NCBI GenBank assembly: GCA_032622095.1
Contig: CP136061.1
Coordinates: forward strand, 262,044,077 to 262,108,076
Direction of reading: 5' to 3'
Length of the DNA stretch: 64,000 bases
Source of the DNA: Siphonodentalium dalli
Lineage: Eukaryota; Mollusca; Scaphopoda; Gadilida; Siphonodentaliidae
A model generated the notes under the pieces. The model did not search any database. It was not told the origin of the DNA and was given only the letters and a program-made list of their open reading frames with translations. This document shows, one piece after another, positions 9,893-19,950 of the stretch. Every line of letters starts with the position of its first letter. The first letter of the stretch is position 1. Position numbers and translations under genes: made by a program.

Positions 9893-10283
9893 CCCTTTAC
9901 CCAACAAAACGGCCAAAACCGGCCAAATAAAGCTGCAACAGCCTAAAATATCTTCGGTCTGTCTCAATAGAACCATACAAATATGGGTATCATTGGAACC
10001 GGCTCCTTGACCACATTGTGATAGTTACAGTTATGCCCTGTGCCAATGCATTCTCTTATATATGCGAGTCAACCATAGGTCGCCTCGCATATATAAGAGA
10101 ATGCATTGGCCTAAAAAAATCTTTTTTTAACACTTTTTACCATTTTTTCGTACATTCTTTAACAATTTTATAATTTTTAATGTGTTAAGCCAATGTATTC
10201 TCTTATATATGCGAGGCGACCTATGGTCGACTCGCATATATAAGAGAATGCATTGGCACAGGGCCCTTCTGTTGGGTAAAGGG
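9893..10283 (-). mobile_element. Family A TTAA MITE (A1)
   Basis: Seen: left flank TTAA 9889-9892, right flank TTAT 10284-10287 (one base off). Ends CCCTTTACCCAACA and TGTTGGGTAAAGGG. Two mirror-image hairpins (about 10036-10110 and 10191-10262) are separated by an AT-rich spacer. The unique half (GCCGGTTCCAATGATACCC, reversed) lies on the left, so it is inverted relative to A2. Inserted just after the 265-bp duplication. Confidence 0.9.
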
Positions 10284-10296
10284 TTATAGAAGAGCA

Positions 10297-10385
10297 ACAG
10301 AGTGGGATTCGGTCCAAAACAGAATCATCTCAACCAATATCTCAAGCGGTTGAGGACCGAGAAGAGTTGGTCTACTTATGCCCTT
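10297..10385 (-). repeat. Inverted partial copy of the 9.33-9.40 kb repeat
   Basis: Seen: on the minus strand it reads GACCAACTCTTCTCGGTCC, then TTGGTTGAGATGATTCTG and TTTTGGACCGAATCCC, matching 9331-9395 on the plus strand. Confidence 0.75.
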
Positions 10386-10397
10386 GACTGAAAAATG

Positions 10398-10534
10398 CCC
10401 TCTGAAGGTTGTACACCCTTGCCATTTAATGTTTCTACCACCCCTCTGAAGGTTGTACACCCTTGCCATTTAATGTTTCCACCACCCCTCTGAAGGTTGT
10501 ACACCCTTGCCATTTAATGTTTCCACCACCCCTC
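10398..10534 (+). repeat. Three copies of a 44-bp minisatellite
   Basis: Seen: TCTGAAGGTTGTACACCCTT GCCATTTAATGTTTC at 10401, 10445 and 10489, almost identical. Confidence 0.95.
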
Positions 10535-11090
10535 GGCAAACTGGATATTGGATATTGACTGCGATTTTTGTCCAATCTTAATCACGCCACCAAGATGCCC
10601 CGATAGAACAAAACGTAGACAGATAGATATGACAGATCTATACCAGCGTAAAATACTGGCGGCATATTGCCTCGTGTCATAAACGAGTTAGTTAGAAATA
10701 AATCTAATCCAAATCGCTTTTTAATTCAGCTATTTCCGTAATATTCCTTTGGGTAATGATGACCGGGTTTACGATTTCCTCAAAGGAGTTGAACAACAAA
10801 GCCAATATGATACTGTAATATACTCTGAGCCTGTTACGCTATATTAGGTTTCTAAATTTGAGTGGATCTGGCAGACGCAATTTGATTTGTATTAATGGCA
10901 ATTTTGGATTTACGTAATGCGTAGAAGTAGCAAATCCGGGCGGTTATCATATTAGGAGATATATGAAGTCATCGGAGCATATATATTAGGTCAATTTATA
11001 TTGAGAAGTGATGAAAATAGTAAATAGTTTCAATTGAGCTGCTGAATGAAGCTTGAATATCGATATCTTCCAGGCAGAAAGACAATGTGA
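10535..11090. other. Unique spacer
   Basis: No feature recognised. Confidence 0.4.
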
Positions 11091-11098
11091 GCCTGTTG

Positions 11099-12433
11099 CA
11101 GGGACCAGCCTAGGGGGCGAAATAGTCGCCCTGTGTGGCCGCAAGTCTCCCTGAAATGACGTCAGGGAGAAGTGGATGTTTCCCTAAAAAAACAAAAAAC
11201 AAAAAATATTTTTTAGTTAAATTTTTAATCTCCCTGAAGAATTGGTGACTGGATGATCTACTGCTCAGCTTAACACTTCCAGTTTATCCTCACACATGTA
11301 GAAAATCTATTGTGGACGATAATAACAGCTAAAACAATCAGTTCTAATGAATAGTTACTAGCAGTGTTCGCGCTGGACCGAAAAAAACTTTAGCCAAAAG
11401 TTTAGCCAAATGAAAATTTTATTAGCCAAATGAAAAAAACTTTAGCCAAATGTTTTTTAGCCAAATTAAAAAAAACTATGGCCAAATTAAATAATCGTTT
11501 TCTGGTCGGTTCACAATTAATGACTAAAACGTCAAATCTAACAGACACAGGTAAAATACACAATAATTTAACTAATTTTTATGAACTAGAAATAATTTTA
11601 TATATATCATTTATTAAAAAAATATTAATCTTTATGGGGGGGTGGGGGGGGGGGGGGGGGTAACCAGGGATTGTCCTTCTTAATGTCATTAAATTTTTGT
11701 TTTATATCAATATCTTTTTTTAAATCATTAAATATTAATTATTCTTGCGAAAATATTTAAGTGACATCTGGAAACTAATAACTTAATATTGTTACGACAT
11801 TATCAAATTGCAATCTGTCATAAAAGCATGCATATTATTTTGAATGTATCGGTATTGACGACAAATATCTGTCGTGATTCACATTTGGCTGATTAAGCTA
11901 TTGTCTTACACTTGGTGCTCATAAACCTTGGCCGTCATAAATACAATGTCATCATACACATGCATTGTGCAGGAGTCCCGTGAGTGACCAGACAGACAAT
12001 GCGGGATTAGCGGATTAAATGTAAAATAATGATTGTTTGCTGTTTCGTGCAGAGTGACGGGTTTCCCTTTGTACTGTCCGCGATCGGGTTTCCCTTTATA
12101 CAGTCGGCGATATATTCCCACTTACGATGTTTTCGGACTAGATCGTTCACATCACAGAATTGAAAACCCACTTGCCAAAAATTCATGCTTTCAGTCTCCA
12201 TTTGGGGTCAAAAAAAGTTTAGCCAAAAGTTTAGCCAAATGAAATTTTTATTAGCCAAATTCGAAAAAGATTAGCCATTGGCTAATTTGGCTACCGACAG
12301 CGCGAACACTGGTTACTAGCGACAAATAGTCGCACTAACGCTCCACTTCTCCCTGGTAAGCCCTCACTTCTCCTTATTTTTCCAAGAGGGAGAAGTCACT
12401 TCTCCCTATATTTTGACCCTAGGCTGGTCCCTG
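11099..12433. mobile_element. Outer hAT-like element with perfect 8-bp duplication
   Basis: Seen: ends CAGGGACCAGCCTAGGG and CCCTAGGCTGGTCCCTG are perfect 17-bp inverted repeats. GCCTGTTG occurs at 11091-11098 and 12434-12441. Subterminal parts repeat CACTTCTCCCT and small hairpins (GGGCGAAATAGTCGCCC). Known: an 8-bp duplication and CAG ends are typical of hAT. Removing the inner element leaves about 377 bp, so this is a MITE. A likely remnant of the same family is at 28938-28980. Confidence 0.93.
11362..12311. mobile_element. Inner hAT-like element, nested, perfect 8-bp duplication
   Basis: Seen: ends CAGTGTTCGCGCTG and CAGCGCGAACACTG. GTTACTAG at 11354-11361 and 12312-12319 is the target duplication and lies inside the outer element. 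Both subterminal zones carry TTAGCCAAA in direct orientation, at least five times on the left (11391-11480) and four times on the right (12217-12275). 950 bp, with a poly(G) run at 11635-11660. The small frames inside have no transposase motif. Confidence 0.93.
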
Positions 12434-12464
12434 GCCTGTTGCTCATGGCTGGTACATGTATATC

Positions 12465-12950
12465 TACATTTATCCCTTCCATGACTGAAGCTTCCTGAAT
12501 TTTATATATGCGAGTCTCCAGAGATTACATTGGCCTAACAATATTTACATTGACATTCTTGTAAGTAAGCCAGTAAATACTCTTATATATGCGAGGATCC
12601 AGAATTCACAGATACACGATCTTTAAACCTTCCATGACGGGAGCTTCCTGTAGGGAGCCCCATACAGGTGGCAGCTTATATTGCTGAGATTCGTCTGCTC
12701 ACGTCTGTGAGGGGCTCCATAAGGGTAGTTTAACTCTTCCATGACTGGAGCTTCCTGAAATTTTGTGAAAACACTGTGCCATTCAATTCTCCCATAGGGA
12801 GCCTCACATATTTAAGAGAATACAATATTTACAATGACCTAGTAAGCCAGTGCATTCTCTTATATATGTGAGGTTCCCTATATAAGAGAATGCACTGGCA
12901 CAGGATATTTATTGCTGCAACAGCGCAGCTCCCATCATTAAGGTGAGCTA
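12465..12950. mobile_element. Cluster of degraded family C elements
   Basis: Seen: CTTCCATGACTGAAGCTTCC, CTTCCATGACGGGAGCTTCC and CTTCCATGACTGGAGCTTCC at about 12476, 12630 and 12735, several decayed TTCTCTTATATATG hairpins, and a right end GCGCAGCTCCCATCATTAAG. A GGGAGCCCC..GGGGCTCC hairpin lies at 12652-12720. At least two overlapping insertions; boundaries unclear. Confidence 0.7.
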
Positions 12951-13471
12951 GTGCCAGTAATCGAATGGTTACAGTATGCAATTTCGGGGGAAGTGCATTG
13001 TGAAAAATGCTTATTGCCGAGAATCAATAATATTCAAGGCCACGGTGGCAAATTAAAACTCATCCAAATCTTTAATAGTCATTTTTTCATATGCAATGGT
13101 ATCCAAGGATCTGCATGTACTCTACATTGAGTCTGCTTCAAATGGACATCAAACTTCTCAAGAAGAAGAAATTGAAGAGGGGCTGTTGATAAAATTGCCA
13201 CATCAAAGTGTCGCTACGACAACTTGGTGCTTAACATTACATCAACATGCGGCTCACTAGCATATACATCGTCAAATATCTATCAAACAAATGAGCTCCA
13301 AGTCCGGAAAACCAGAGGAAAGTAAGACCGCCATTGAGGAAGTACTTGGAGGAGCCACTTAGAATGATCTGTGATGACGATGCCACATGGATCGCGAATA
13401 ATAAACATAGTGAGGCAAATTTAACAGTAAATGTTCCATGCAGATCCATGAGAACAGCTCCAGGTAATGGC
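12951..13471. other. Unique spacer
   Basis: No feature recognised. Confidence 0.4.
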
Positions 13472-14317
13472 CAAGTCTTGAAATAGTGTGTCTGTCATTT
13501 GCAGAATGAGGTCCCCAGAGGGTGAATTTAGTTATGCTTTCCTGCACAGTGGGCTAGCATCACCAAATTCACCCTCCAGGGACCTCATTCTGATTAGGGC
13601 TCATCTTTTGGGAAGTATCTAAAGTTTCAAATTAAGATTGTTTTAAGTTACATTTCCCTTCTGGGAAGTTTCTATATCCCCTAATCTGCAGAAGATAAAA
13701 TGTATAATCGAAGAGACTAATGGGTGAACATCAACTTTAACCCTTTACCCAACAGAACGGCCCTGTGCCAATGCATTCTCTTATATATGCGAGTCGACCA
13801 TAGGTCGCCTCGCATATATAAGAGAATGCATTGGCTTAACACATTAAAAATTATAAAATTGTTAAAGAATGTAAGAAAAAATGGTAAAAAGTGTTAAAAA
13901 AAGATTTTTTTTAGGCCAATGCATTCTCTTATATATGCGAGGCGACCTATGGTCGACTCGCATATATAAGAGAATGCATTGGCACAGGGCATAACTGTAA
14001 CCATCACAATGTGGTCAATGAGCCGGTTCCAATGATATCCATATTTGTATGGTTTTTGTTGAGACAGACCCAAGATATTTTAGGCTGTTGAAGCTTTATT
14101 TGGCCGGTTTTGGCTGGTTTGTTGGGTAAAGGGTTAACTGGGGAACTTCAATCTACATGTAATCCTTGAGGTCTCCAATAGCAGTTGAGGACAAAGCATA
14201 ATGAGGTCCCCAGAGGGTGAATTTGGTGACGCTAGCTCGCTGTGTGGGATAGCGTCACTAAATTAACCCTCTGGGAACCTCATTCTGCAAATGTCAGACA
14301 CACTATCTACAGCCTTG
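13472..14317. mobile_element. Family G MITE (G2) interrupted by family A element
   Basis: Seen: left end CAAGTCTTGAAATAGTGTG, left hairpin 13503-13590, spacer to 13740, then A2, then the rest of the spacer and the right hairpin (14201-14288) to the right end CACTATCTACAGCCTTG. Compared with the intact copy at 33344, the spacer reads through the insertion point once the insert and one TTAA are removed. Confidence 0.93.
13741..14133 (+). mobile_element. Family A TTAA MITE (A2), nested in G2
   Basis: Seen: TTAA at 13737-13740 and 14134-14137; ends CCCTTTACCCAACA and TGTTGGGTAAAGGG. Two 75-bp hairpins at about 13762-13834 and 13914-13985 flank a 75-bp A/T-rich spacer. The right 150 bp is unique (TCACAATGTGGTCAATGAGC, GAGACAGACC). 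Insertion into G2 proves that TTAA is the duplicated target. Confidence 0.96.
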
Positions 14318-15288
14318 CAGGTAACGGCTCAGTGTACTTGTGGTTTGATGTGTTTACCAAATGCCCATTGGAAATTGGCTCGAGTATAGACGAGTTTAGA
14401 CGGACTGCACTCATATATCATCGTGAATACTCAACTTAACCAAATGTTATGAATTGGCCATCGAGAATGAAGGAGTTTTTATGGCTGATATTATAATTTA
14501 TGTCTTCCATTCCTTTGTTGTGGAGAAAACAGCTCAATCATCTCTTCTATGAGTGTCTATATCTCGTCTGTTTTGCATTCTTTGCATGATATTGATAGAA
14601 GGGTCATGGACCATTGCAGTGGTTTGTAATACTATTTTTGACTGATTAGACCTCTGGTGATGTTGGTTCCTCAGATGCAACCCATGGGTTCATCTAGGGC
14701 AATCTCAAACCCATCATATTGTGTTTTTGCACATTGGATTGGCCGCAGGGGTAGCAGAAGCTCAGAAAGTGTGGAGGTGGGGGGGGGGGGGGGTAAAAAC
14801 TAAATTTTGGGGAGGGTTTGGGGATAAGCAAGTTTTTTTCCCCCATGGATTCAATTTATGCACTTTGGTTGGTTTTGCCCAACAAATTTTGAGGCAAACT
14901 GAATTGGTGAAAAAAGCGCAACATGCATGCACTAACTCCCACCAGCGCACACTTCTGAAATTTTGATGGCCAAGATGAAATTGGAAGATTGAAACAGGAT
15001 GGGGGCTCAATAAATTTCTAAATGTGGTCTGTAGGATGTGCGAAAGGAGTAGTCATGCAAAGACTAAAATCCAAGAAGGCTGCTGGGCCAGTGCAAGCAG
15101 CCATGTTTTTCATCGGAAATAGTTTAAATTTAATAGCTCCTATCTAGAGGTGATCCTAAACATGCCTCTTAATTTCCCAAAAAATAAATATGGGCTTCAG
15201 GGTGTGCCAATGAATTAAAATGTGAAATCTTTAATCGAGTTAGAACGCTCATCTCTATGATAACATCCAGTCAGAAACCAACCATATA
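14318..15288. other. Spacer with poly(G) tract
   Basis: Seen: a run of G at 14779-14792 inside G-rich sequence. Nothing else recognised. Confidence 0.45.
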
Positions 15289-15540
15289 CAGTAATGCCCT
15301 AAATAATCGACTCCTTAACCACAGCAGAATTATGGGTAACTTTTCAGGATTTAGTCGGAAATATGGCTTGTTGCCATTCAGTTACCAGTTACTGGTAGAC
15401 TAACCCTTACCACACCATATCTCCCTGTAGAGTTATGTAACTGGTAACTGAATGGCAACAAGCCATATTTCCGACTAAATCCTGAAAAGTTACCCATAAT
15501 TCTGCTGTGGTTAAGGAGTCGATTATTTAGGGCATTACTG
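15289..15540. mobile_element. Family E foldback (E5) with satellite H monomer in its loop
   Basis: Seen: TA 15287-15288 and 15541-15542, perfect arms of about 95 bp. The tip differs from other copies: after GTTGCCATTCA the arms extend with GTTACCAGTTAC / GTAACTGGTAAC and enclose TGGTAGACTAACCCTTACCA, CACCATATCTCCCTGTAGAG, TTAT, which is the reverse complement of one satellite H monomer (array at 4266-6267). Confidence 0.93.
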
Positions 15541-15542
15541 TA

Positions 15543-16087
15543 GGACTCTATGAGCACAAGAGGAAGTGATGTTGAGATGTCAATTGGTTACACATTTGAT
15601 TGATCACGTGTATCAGCATCATGCTTCAGCAAGACCGCTCCAGATAAATCCGAAGTCTCTGCTGTCAGCATATTGAGGAGGCATAGATCACCAAGGCGAT
15701 ATTTTCGGAGCAGACACATTCAACGCGGGATCAATGAATCCTCAGACAAGAGGAAAATTACCCCGGCTATACACCGAAATCCTATTGTCGAAACCGTCAC
15801 AATGAAATATATCTTCTGCTCAGCTTTTGTGTGAAGCCAAGTCACAAATGGATTGTAAAATGAGACTTTTCGAGGATGAGGTATTATATGGGCTAATATT
15901 ATAGGGCTAAATAATGTCTCATCCAGATCCCCAGGGTCGCATGTAATACGGGAACTGTCTATTCCAATATACCACACCAGTCGTTCTGTATTTTTTATGT
16001 TTCGGTCGCTTGTGGTTGTTGGTATGTGTCATAAGAAAGTCACTCGATATAATGTTGTAAGCTTAGCTATATAATAGTACCAGACCA
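15543..16087. other. Unique spacer
   Basis: No feature recognised. An 85-codon minus frame at 15720-15977 has no motif. Confidence 0.4.
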
Positions 16088-16216
16088 AAGCAGAATGAAG
16101 TCCCTAGAGGGTGAATTTGGTGATGCTAGCTTGCTGTGTGGGATAGAATCACTAAATTCACCCTCTAGAGACCTCATTCTGTAAATGTCAGACACACGAT
16201 ATATCCAGACCTGCCT
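16088..16216. mobile_element. Family G right half (G3)
   Basis: Seen: right hairpin (AGCAGAATGAAGTCCCTAGA to TCTAGAGACCTCATTCTG) and TGTCAGACACACGATATATC, a diverged right end. The left half is absent. Confidence 0.8.
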
Positions 16217-16644
16217 GTATTTTAATTTAATTTAACCTAAATACACTATACTATGATGGTGACTGCTTGCATGACGTAAATTACATCATGCACGAAAACT
16301 CAAATGGTAAACAAGGATCAAAATAATTTTTGTTTTACTGACTGTCAGTTGTCAGTATTATTTTTACTTTCAATGTTCAATGTCCTTGGATGTACCCAAA
16401 CAGATACAGATTGTTTAAAAATTTGCATTGGACAAAATGTCTGACAGATACAGAAGTGCAATGGGCATAAGCTATTTTTCGTCGGACAATGACCTTGCCG
16501 GTACAACAATAATTGAACATTGTAATTTGTTGAGTAACTAGTATGGAAATCAAACAGAAATAATTATTTGATGCTAAAGAATATTGACTGCTGATGTGTA
16601 ATAAACACAGAACCTCACAGACGGGGTGAAGGAGATTGCACTCG
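16217..16644. other. Unique spacer
   Basis: No feature recognised. Confidence 0.4.
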
Positions 16645-16732
16645 TTTGTTATGCTGAATGCGGGATATCGTCACTAAATTTACCCTCTGGGGACCTCATT
16701 CTGCAAATGTCAGACACACTATATCCAGGCTA
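16645..16732. mobile_element. Family G right-end fragment (G4)
   Basis: Seen: one arm (CACTAAATTTACCCTCTGGG to CCTCATTCTGC) plus the right end CAGACACACTATATCCAGGC. Confidence 0.75.
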
Positions 16733-16775
16733 GGACACAGGTTGAAATAGCGTAATCAAGGGAAACATTGAAATA

Positions 16776-16966
16776 CAGTAATGCCCTAAGTAATCGACTT
16801 CTTAACCACCGCAGAATTATGGGTAACTTTTCAGGATTTAGTCGGAAATATGGCTTGTTGCCATTCATCGGAAAGCTCTCCCCGATGAATGGCAACAAGC
16901 CATATTTCCAACTAAATCCTGAAAAGTTACCCATAATTCTGCTGTGGATTACTTAGAGCATTACTG
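16776..16966. mobile_element. Family E foldback (E6)
   Basis: Seen: TA 16774-16775 and 16967-16968; arms CAGTAATGCCCTAAGTAATC and ATTACTTAGAGCATTACTG. The right arm lacks about 10 bp (GGTTAAGGAGTC region). Confidence 0.88.
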
Positions 16967-17009
16967 TAGGTGTGTTGCAAATCAACCTGCCATACATTTT
17001 TATGCACCT

Positions 17010-17190
17010 TCTGGGAACTTACATCTGTGTCTAGGCCTTCCATTGCAGGTGAGGCCTATGCAGAATGAGGTTCCCAGATGGTGAATTTGGTGATGCTAGC
17101 CTGCAGACGCCGCGCAGGATAGCGTCACTAAATTCACCCCTCTGGGACCTAATTCTGAATATGACAGACACACTATATCCAGGCTCGCCT
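17010..17190. mobile_element. Family G right half (G5)
   Basis: Seen: spacer end, right hairpin with a changed tip (CTGCAGACGCCGCGCAG) and right end CACTATATCCAGGCTCG. Confidence 0.8.
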
Positions 17191-17203
17191 ACAGACTGAA
17201 ATA

Positions 17204-17412
17204 CAGTTAAATGCCCAGAAGTATATGACCCACAGCAGAATTATAGGAAATGTTTCAGGATTTAGTCGGAAATATGGCTTGGTGCCATTCATTAGAAAGC
17301 TCTCACCGAGAGCTATCCAATGAATGGCAGCAAGCCATATTTACGACTAAATCCTGATTTTTTTTCCATAATTCTGCTGTGGTTTAGGGGTCGATTATTT
17401 AGGACACTATTG
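17204..17412. mobile_element. Degraded family E foldback (E7)
   Basis: Seen: TA at 17202-17203 and 17413-17414; arms recognisable (GGATTTAGTCGGAAATATGG and inverse) but with deletions. Its outer ends read CAGTTAAATGCCCAG and GGACACTATTG. Confidence 0.8.
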
Positions 17413-17414
17413 TA

Positions 17415-17812
17415 GCATAATCAACAGAAACAGAGAAATAGGTGTGTAATATATAATAGAAGCCAATCTGCAGATGAATGTGTAATCAGGCAGCTAATAT
17501 TTAGCATGAAGGTATGTAATCAGGCAGCTAACATTTAGCATGAAGATGATAAGAATAATAAGACATGCTTAGATGGGTCTGTAATTCCTAGGAGATAAGA
17601 GATTGGGCCCCAACAGGTTGGTTGTGTGATAAAGTCAGCAGTATATGATTGGCATAGTCTGTAACATGTGAATAAATAATGTGTATGCTCAAGCTGGTGA
17701 CTTGCTTATCACATGTGTATAAACCTATATCAGTGCTGGGTACACAATATTTCAATTATTACAGGTGGAGAAATCAAGATGCACCAGAAGAATTGATGAA
17801 ACAGGAGGATGA
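17415..17812. other. Spacer with a short duplication
   Basis: Seen: TAATCAGGCAGCTAA with ATTTAGCATGAAG occurs twice (about 17483 and 17518). Nothing else recognised. Confidence 0.5.
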
Positions 17813-18693
17813 CAAGCCTTGAAATAGTGTGTCTTGTCATTTGAAGAATTTAGTGTTACTTCCCCCCCCCCCACAGCAGGCTAGCATTACCAAATCCAAC
17901 ATCTAGGGACCTCATTCTGTTTAGGCCTCATCTTCTGAGAAGTATCTATACCTTAACCGTATGTAACCTTATGTTGTTAGTGGACGCTGGCTTCTATAGA
18001 TCCCACTATATCCACCTCTGATTCTTCATCTTCTGATTCTCCGAACTCTCCTGAATTTTTGTTTTTTGTTTGACTGATCGTATCAGGGTCTGTCAACCTC
18101 AACTCAGCCTTGAAATTTAATTTAATTTCTTGGTCCTGCCAATGGTAATCAAGATTGTTTTTGAATATGTTCATGTCTTCTGCGTAGACCACTTTTTCTG
18201 TTAGATGATTCCATGGCTCCACCACTCTTAGGCTGAATGAGTATTTCCTCACATCCCTGTTTGCTCCTTCCAGAAATAATTTATAATTATGTCCTCTGGT
18301 TCGGAGTTCGGTGCTTCTTCTTAATATGTCATTCACTTCCGGATCATAGGTGTTAAATATCTTGAAGCATTCTATCATATCTCCTCTTATTCTTCTGTAG
18401 TTAAGTGTTGGTATATTTAGCTTCTTTAGTCTCTCTTCATATGGTAGTTCTTTTAATTCTGGTATTAGTTTTGTGAATATTTTTTGGACTTTCTCGAGCA
18501 TTTCAATGTCTTTCTTTAAGTGTAAAGCCTCAAATTTAAACCTTGTTTAGTTACTTTTCCCTTCTGTCAGTTTCTATATCATAATGCATAATGAAGGTGA
18601 ATTTGGTGATGCTAGCCCACCATGGGAATAGCGTCACTAAACTCACTCTGGTGAAGTCATGCTGCAAATGACAGACACACTATTTTAAGGCTT
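17813..18693. mobile_element. Family G MITE (G6) interrupted by a LINE tail
   Basis: Seen: left end CAAGCCTTGAAATAGTGTG, left hairpin whose tip is a poly(C) run (17861-17871), spacer to AGTATCTATA (about 17952); the spacer resumes at CTCAAATTTAAACC (about 18529), followed by right hairpin and right end CACACTATTTTAAGGCTT. The intervening DNA is a non-LTR retrotransposon 3' piece. Confidence 0.85.
17953..18528 (-). pseudogene. 5'-truncated non-LTR retrotransposon: C-terminal end of the reverse-transcriptase ORF
   Basis: The protein read on the minus strand (in frame from the truncation point near 18526, with a chance Met at 18501) starts HLKKDIEMLEKVQKIFTKLI and continues with LPYEERLKKLNIPTL, YRRIRGDMIECFKI, TRGHNYKLF, DVRKYSFSLRVVEPWNHL. 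This matches the conserved region after the RT thumb in CR1/Jockey-type LINE ORF2 proteins, where the consensus reads roughly HLKKDI..LE.VQR..TKLIP. The palm domain and FADD motif are absent. After this core comes an acidic, divergent tail of about 45 residues ending at a TAA (17974-17976), then a 3' UTR of only about 20 bp. 5' truncation is the normal outcome of target-primed insertion. It interrupts G6, so it arrived later. Confidence 0.88.
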
Positions 18694-18851
18694 ACAACCT
18701 GCTTATCACATGTGTAATAACACTGAATGTAATCTTAGTGCTGGGAACACAATATTTCAATTATTACAGGTGGGGAAATGAAGATGTGCTAGAAGAATTC
18801 ATGAAACACATGATGGGGGACAATAAGGTTGATGCGATCAACATACCTGTA

Positions 18852-19014
18852 CAGTAATGGCCTAAATAATCGACTCCTTAACCATAGCATAATTACAGGT
18901 AATTTTTCAGGATTTAGTTGGAAATATGGCTTGTTGCCATTCATAAGGAAAGCTCTGTGCGATTAAGGAGTCATTCTGCTGTGGTTAAGGAGTAAATTAT
19001 TTAGGGCATTACTG
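18852..19014. mobile_element. Family E foldback with deleted right arm (E8)
   Basis: Seen: TA 18850-18851 and 19015-19016; complete left arm, then a short right arm of TTCTGCTGTGGTTAAGGAG to TTTAGGGCATTACTG. Transposition-like flanks are kept although half the right arm is lost. Confidence 0.85.
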
Positions 19015-19176
19015 TACCTGGATTTAACCACCTGACATCGACTATTATCAGATGCAAAACAGCCAAATGTCAAGTTGTTAGTATTTGAGCCTGACATTAT
19101 GTCTAACAGTATATTTGTGAACATAACCATCCACAAACATCTCTTATATTTGTCTGTGCTCATCATTATTTTAAAT

Positions 19177-19263
19177 GACAACAAGCCATATTTCCGACTA
19201 AATCCTGAAAAGTTACCCATAATTCTGCTGTGGTTAAGGAGTCAATTATTTAGGGCATTATTG
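19177..19263. mobile_element. Family E right-arm fragment (E9)
   Basis: Seen: GACAACAAGCCATATTTCCG to GTCAATTATTTAGGGCATTA TTG. No left arm; it may be the part missing from E8, separated by 160 bp of other sequence. Confidence 0.75.
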
Positions 19264-19890
19264 TACTTATGGGCTTGTAAATAATTCCGGGAATGTTTTT
19301 TTATTTTCTAAATTTGTAGTTCTGAAATGTAATCAATGTAGATTCAGTATAAAGGCTGGTTCCATAGACTCATAGAGGAAAAATAAAAATGAAAGTGAAC
19401 TTGTTACACGAGTCAGATAATGACCAACATACATATTTTTTAACAAGCTGATGTCGAGATATTGTAATCAAAAATGTATAATTTCTGTACAGAAACAAAA
19501 AAGTACATGAAATAATAGACATATTTTTTTTTTTCTTCGTAATTTATACCGTCCATACATATTGATTTCGAATTCATTCCTAAATTATCCTATATACAAA
19601 ATTGTATATTTTATAATTGACCACAGTTATTCTATATAATATACCATCGTTCACGCAGCTTCCAGGCAGAGCAGAGTGTTATTTTAATGACTAATTGGGG
19701 TGGGCAGTAAGACAGCCAATTATTGGATATGCCCTCCCCAGGCAAGGAGCAATCAGCCCATCTGGTGGATAGTTATCCCAGATGGGTTAGCATAGATTTT
19801 GTTGTATTTTCTTTTAATCTGTATTAACTTTATTATCTTCATTATTATTTGTGCATATTTTGTTGGAGTTGCTCTTTGTCAATAAATTAT
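19264..19890. other. AT-rich spacer
   Basis: Nothing firm. The 3' part (GTCAATAAATTATCTCTC) with an AATAAA and a CT run could be a retroelement or transcript tail; no body recognised. Confidence 0.35.
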
Positions 19891-19950
19891 CTCTCTCTCT
19901 CTATTCTTCCCCAAGTTACCAAAGTCAGGCACTTTTGTAAATGTCAGACA

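Noticed and set aside
16719-16956. Frames reading NFSGFSRKYGLLPFIG, recurring in many places
   Set aside because: Translation of the family E foldback arms. The same peptide appears wherever the MITE does and on both strands.
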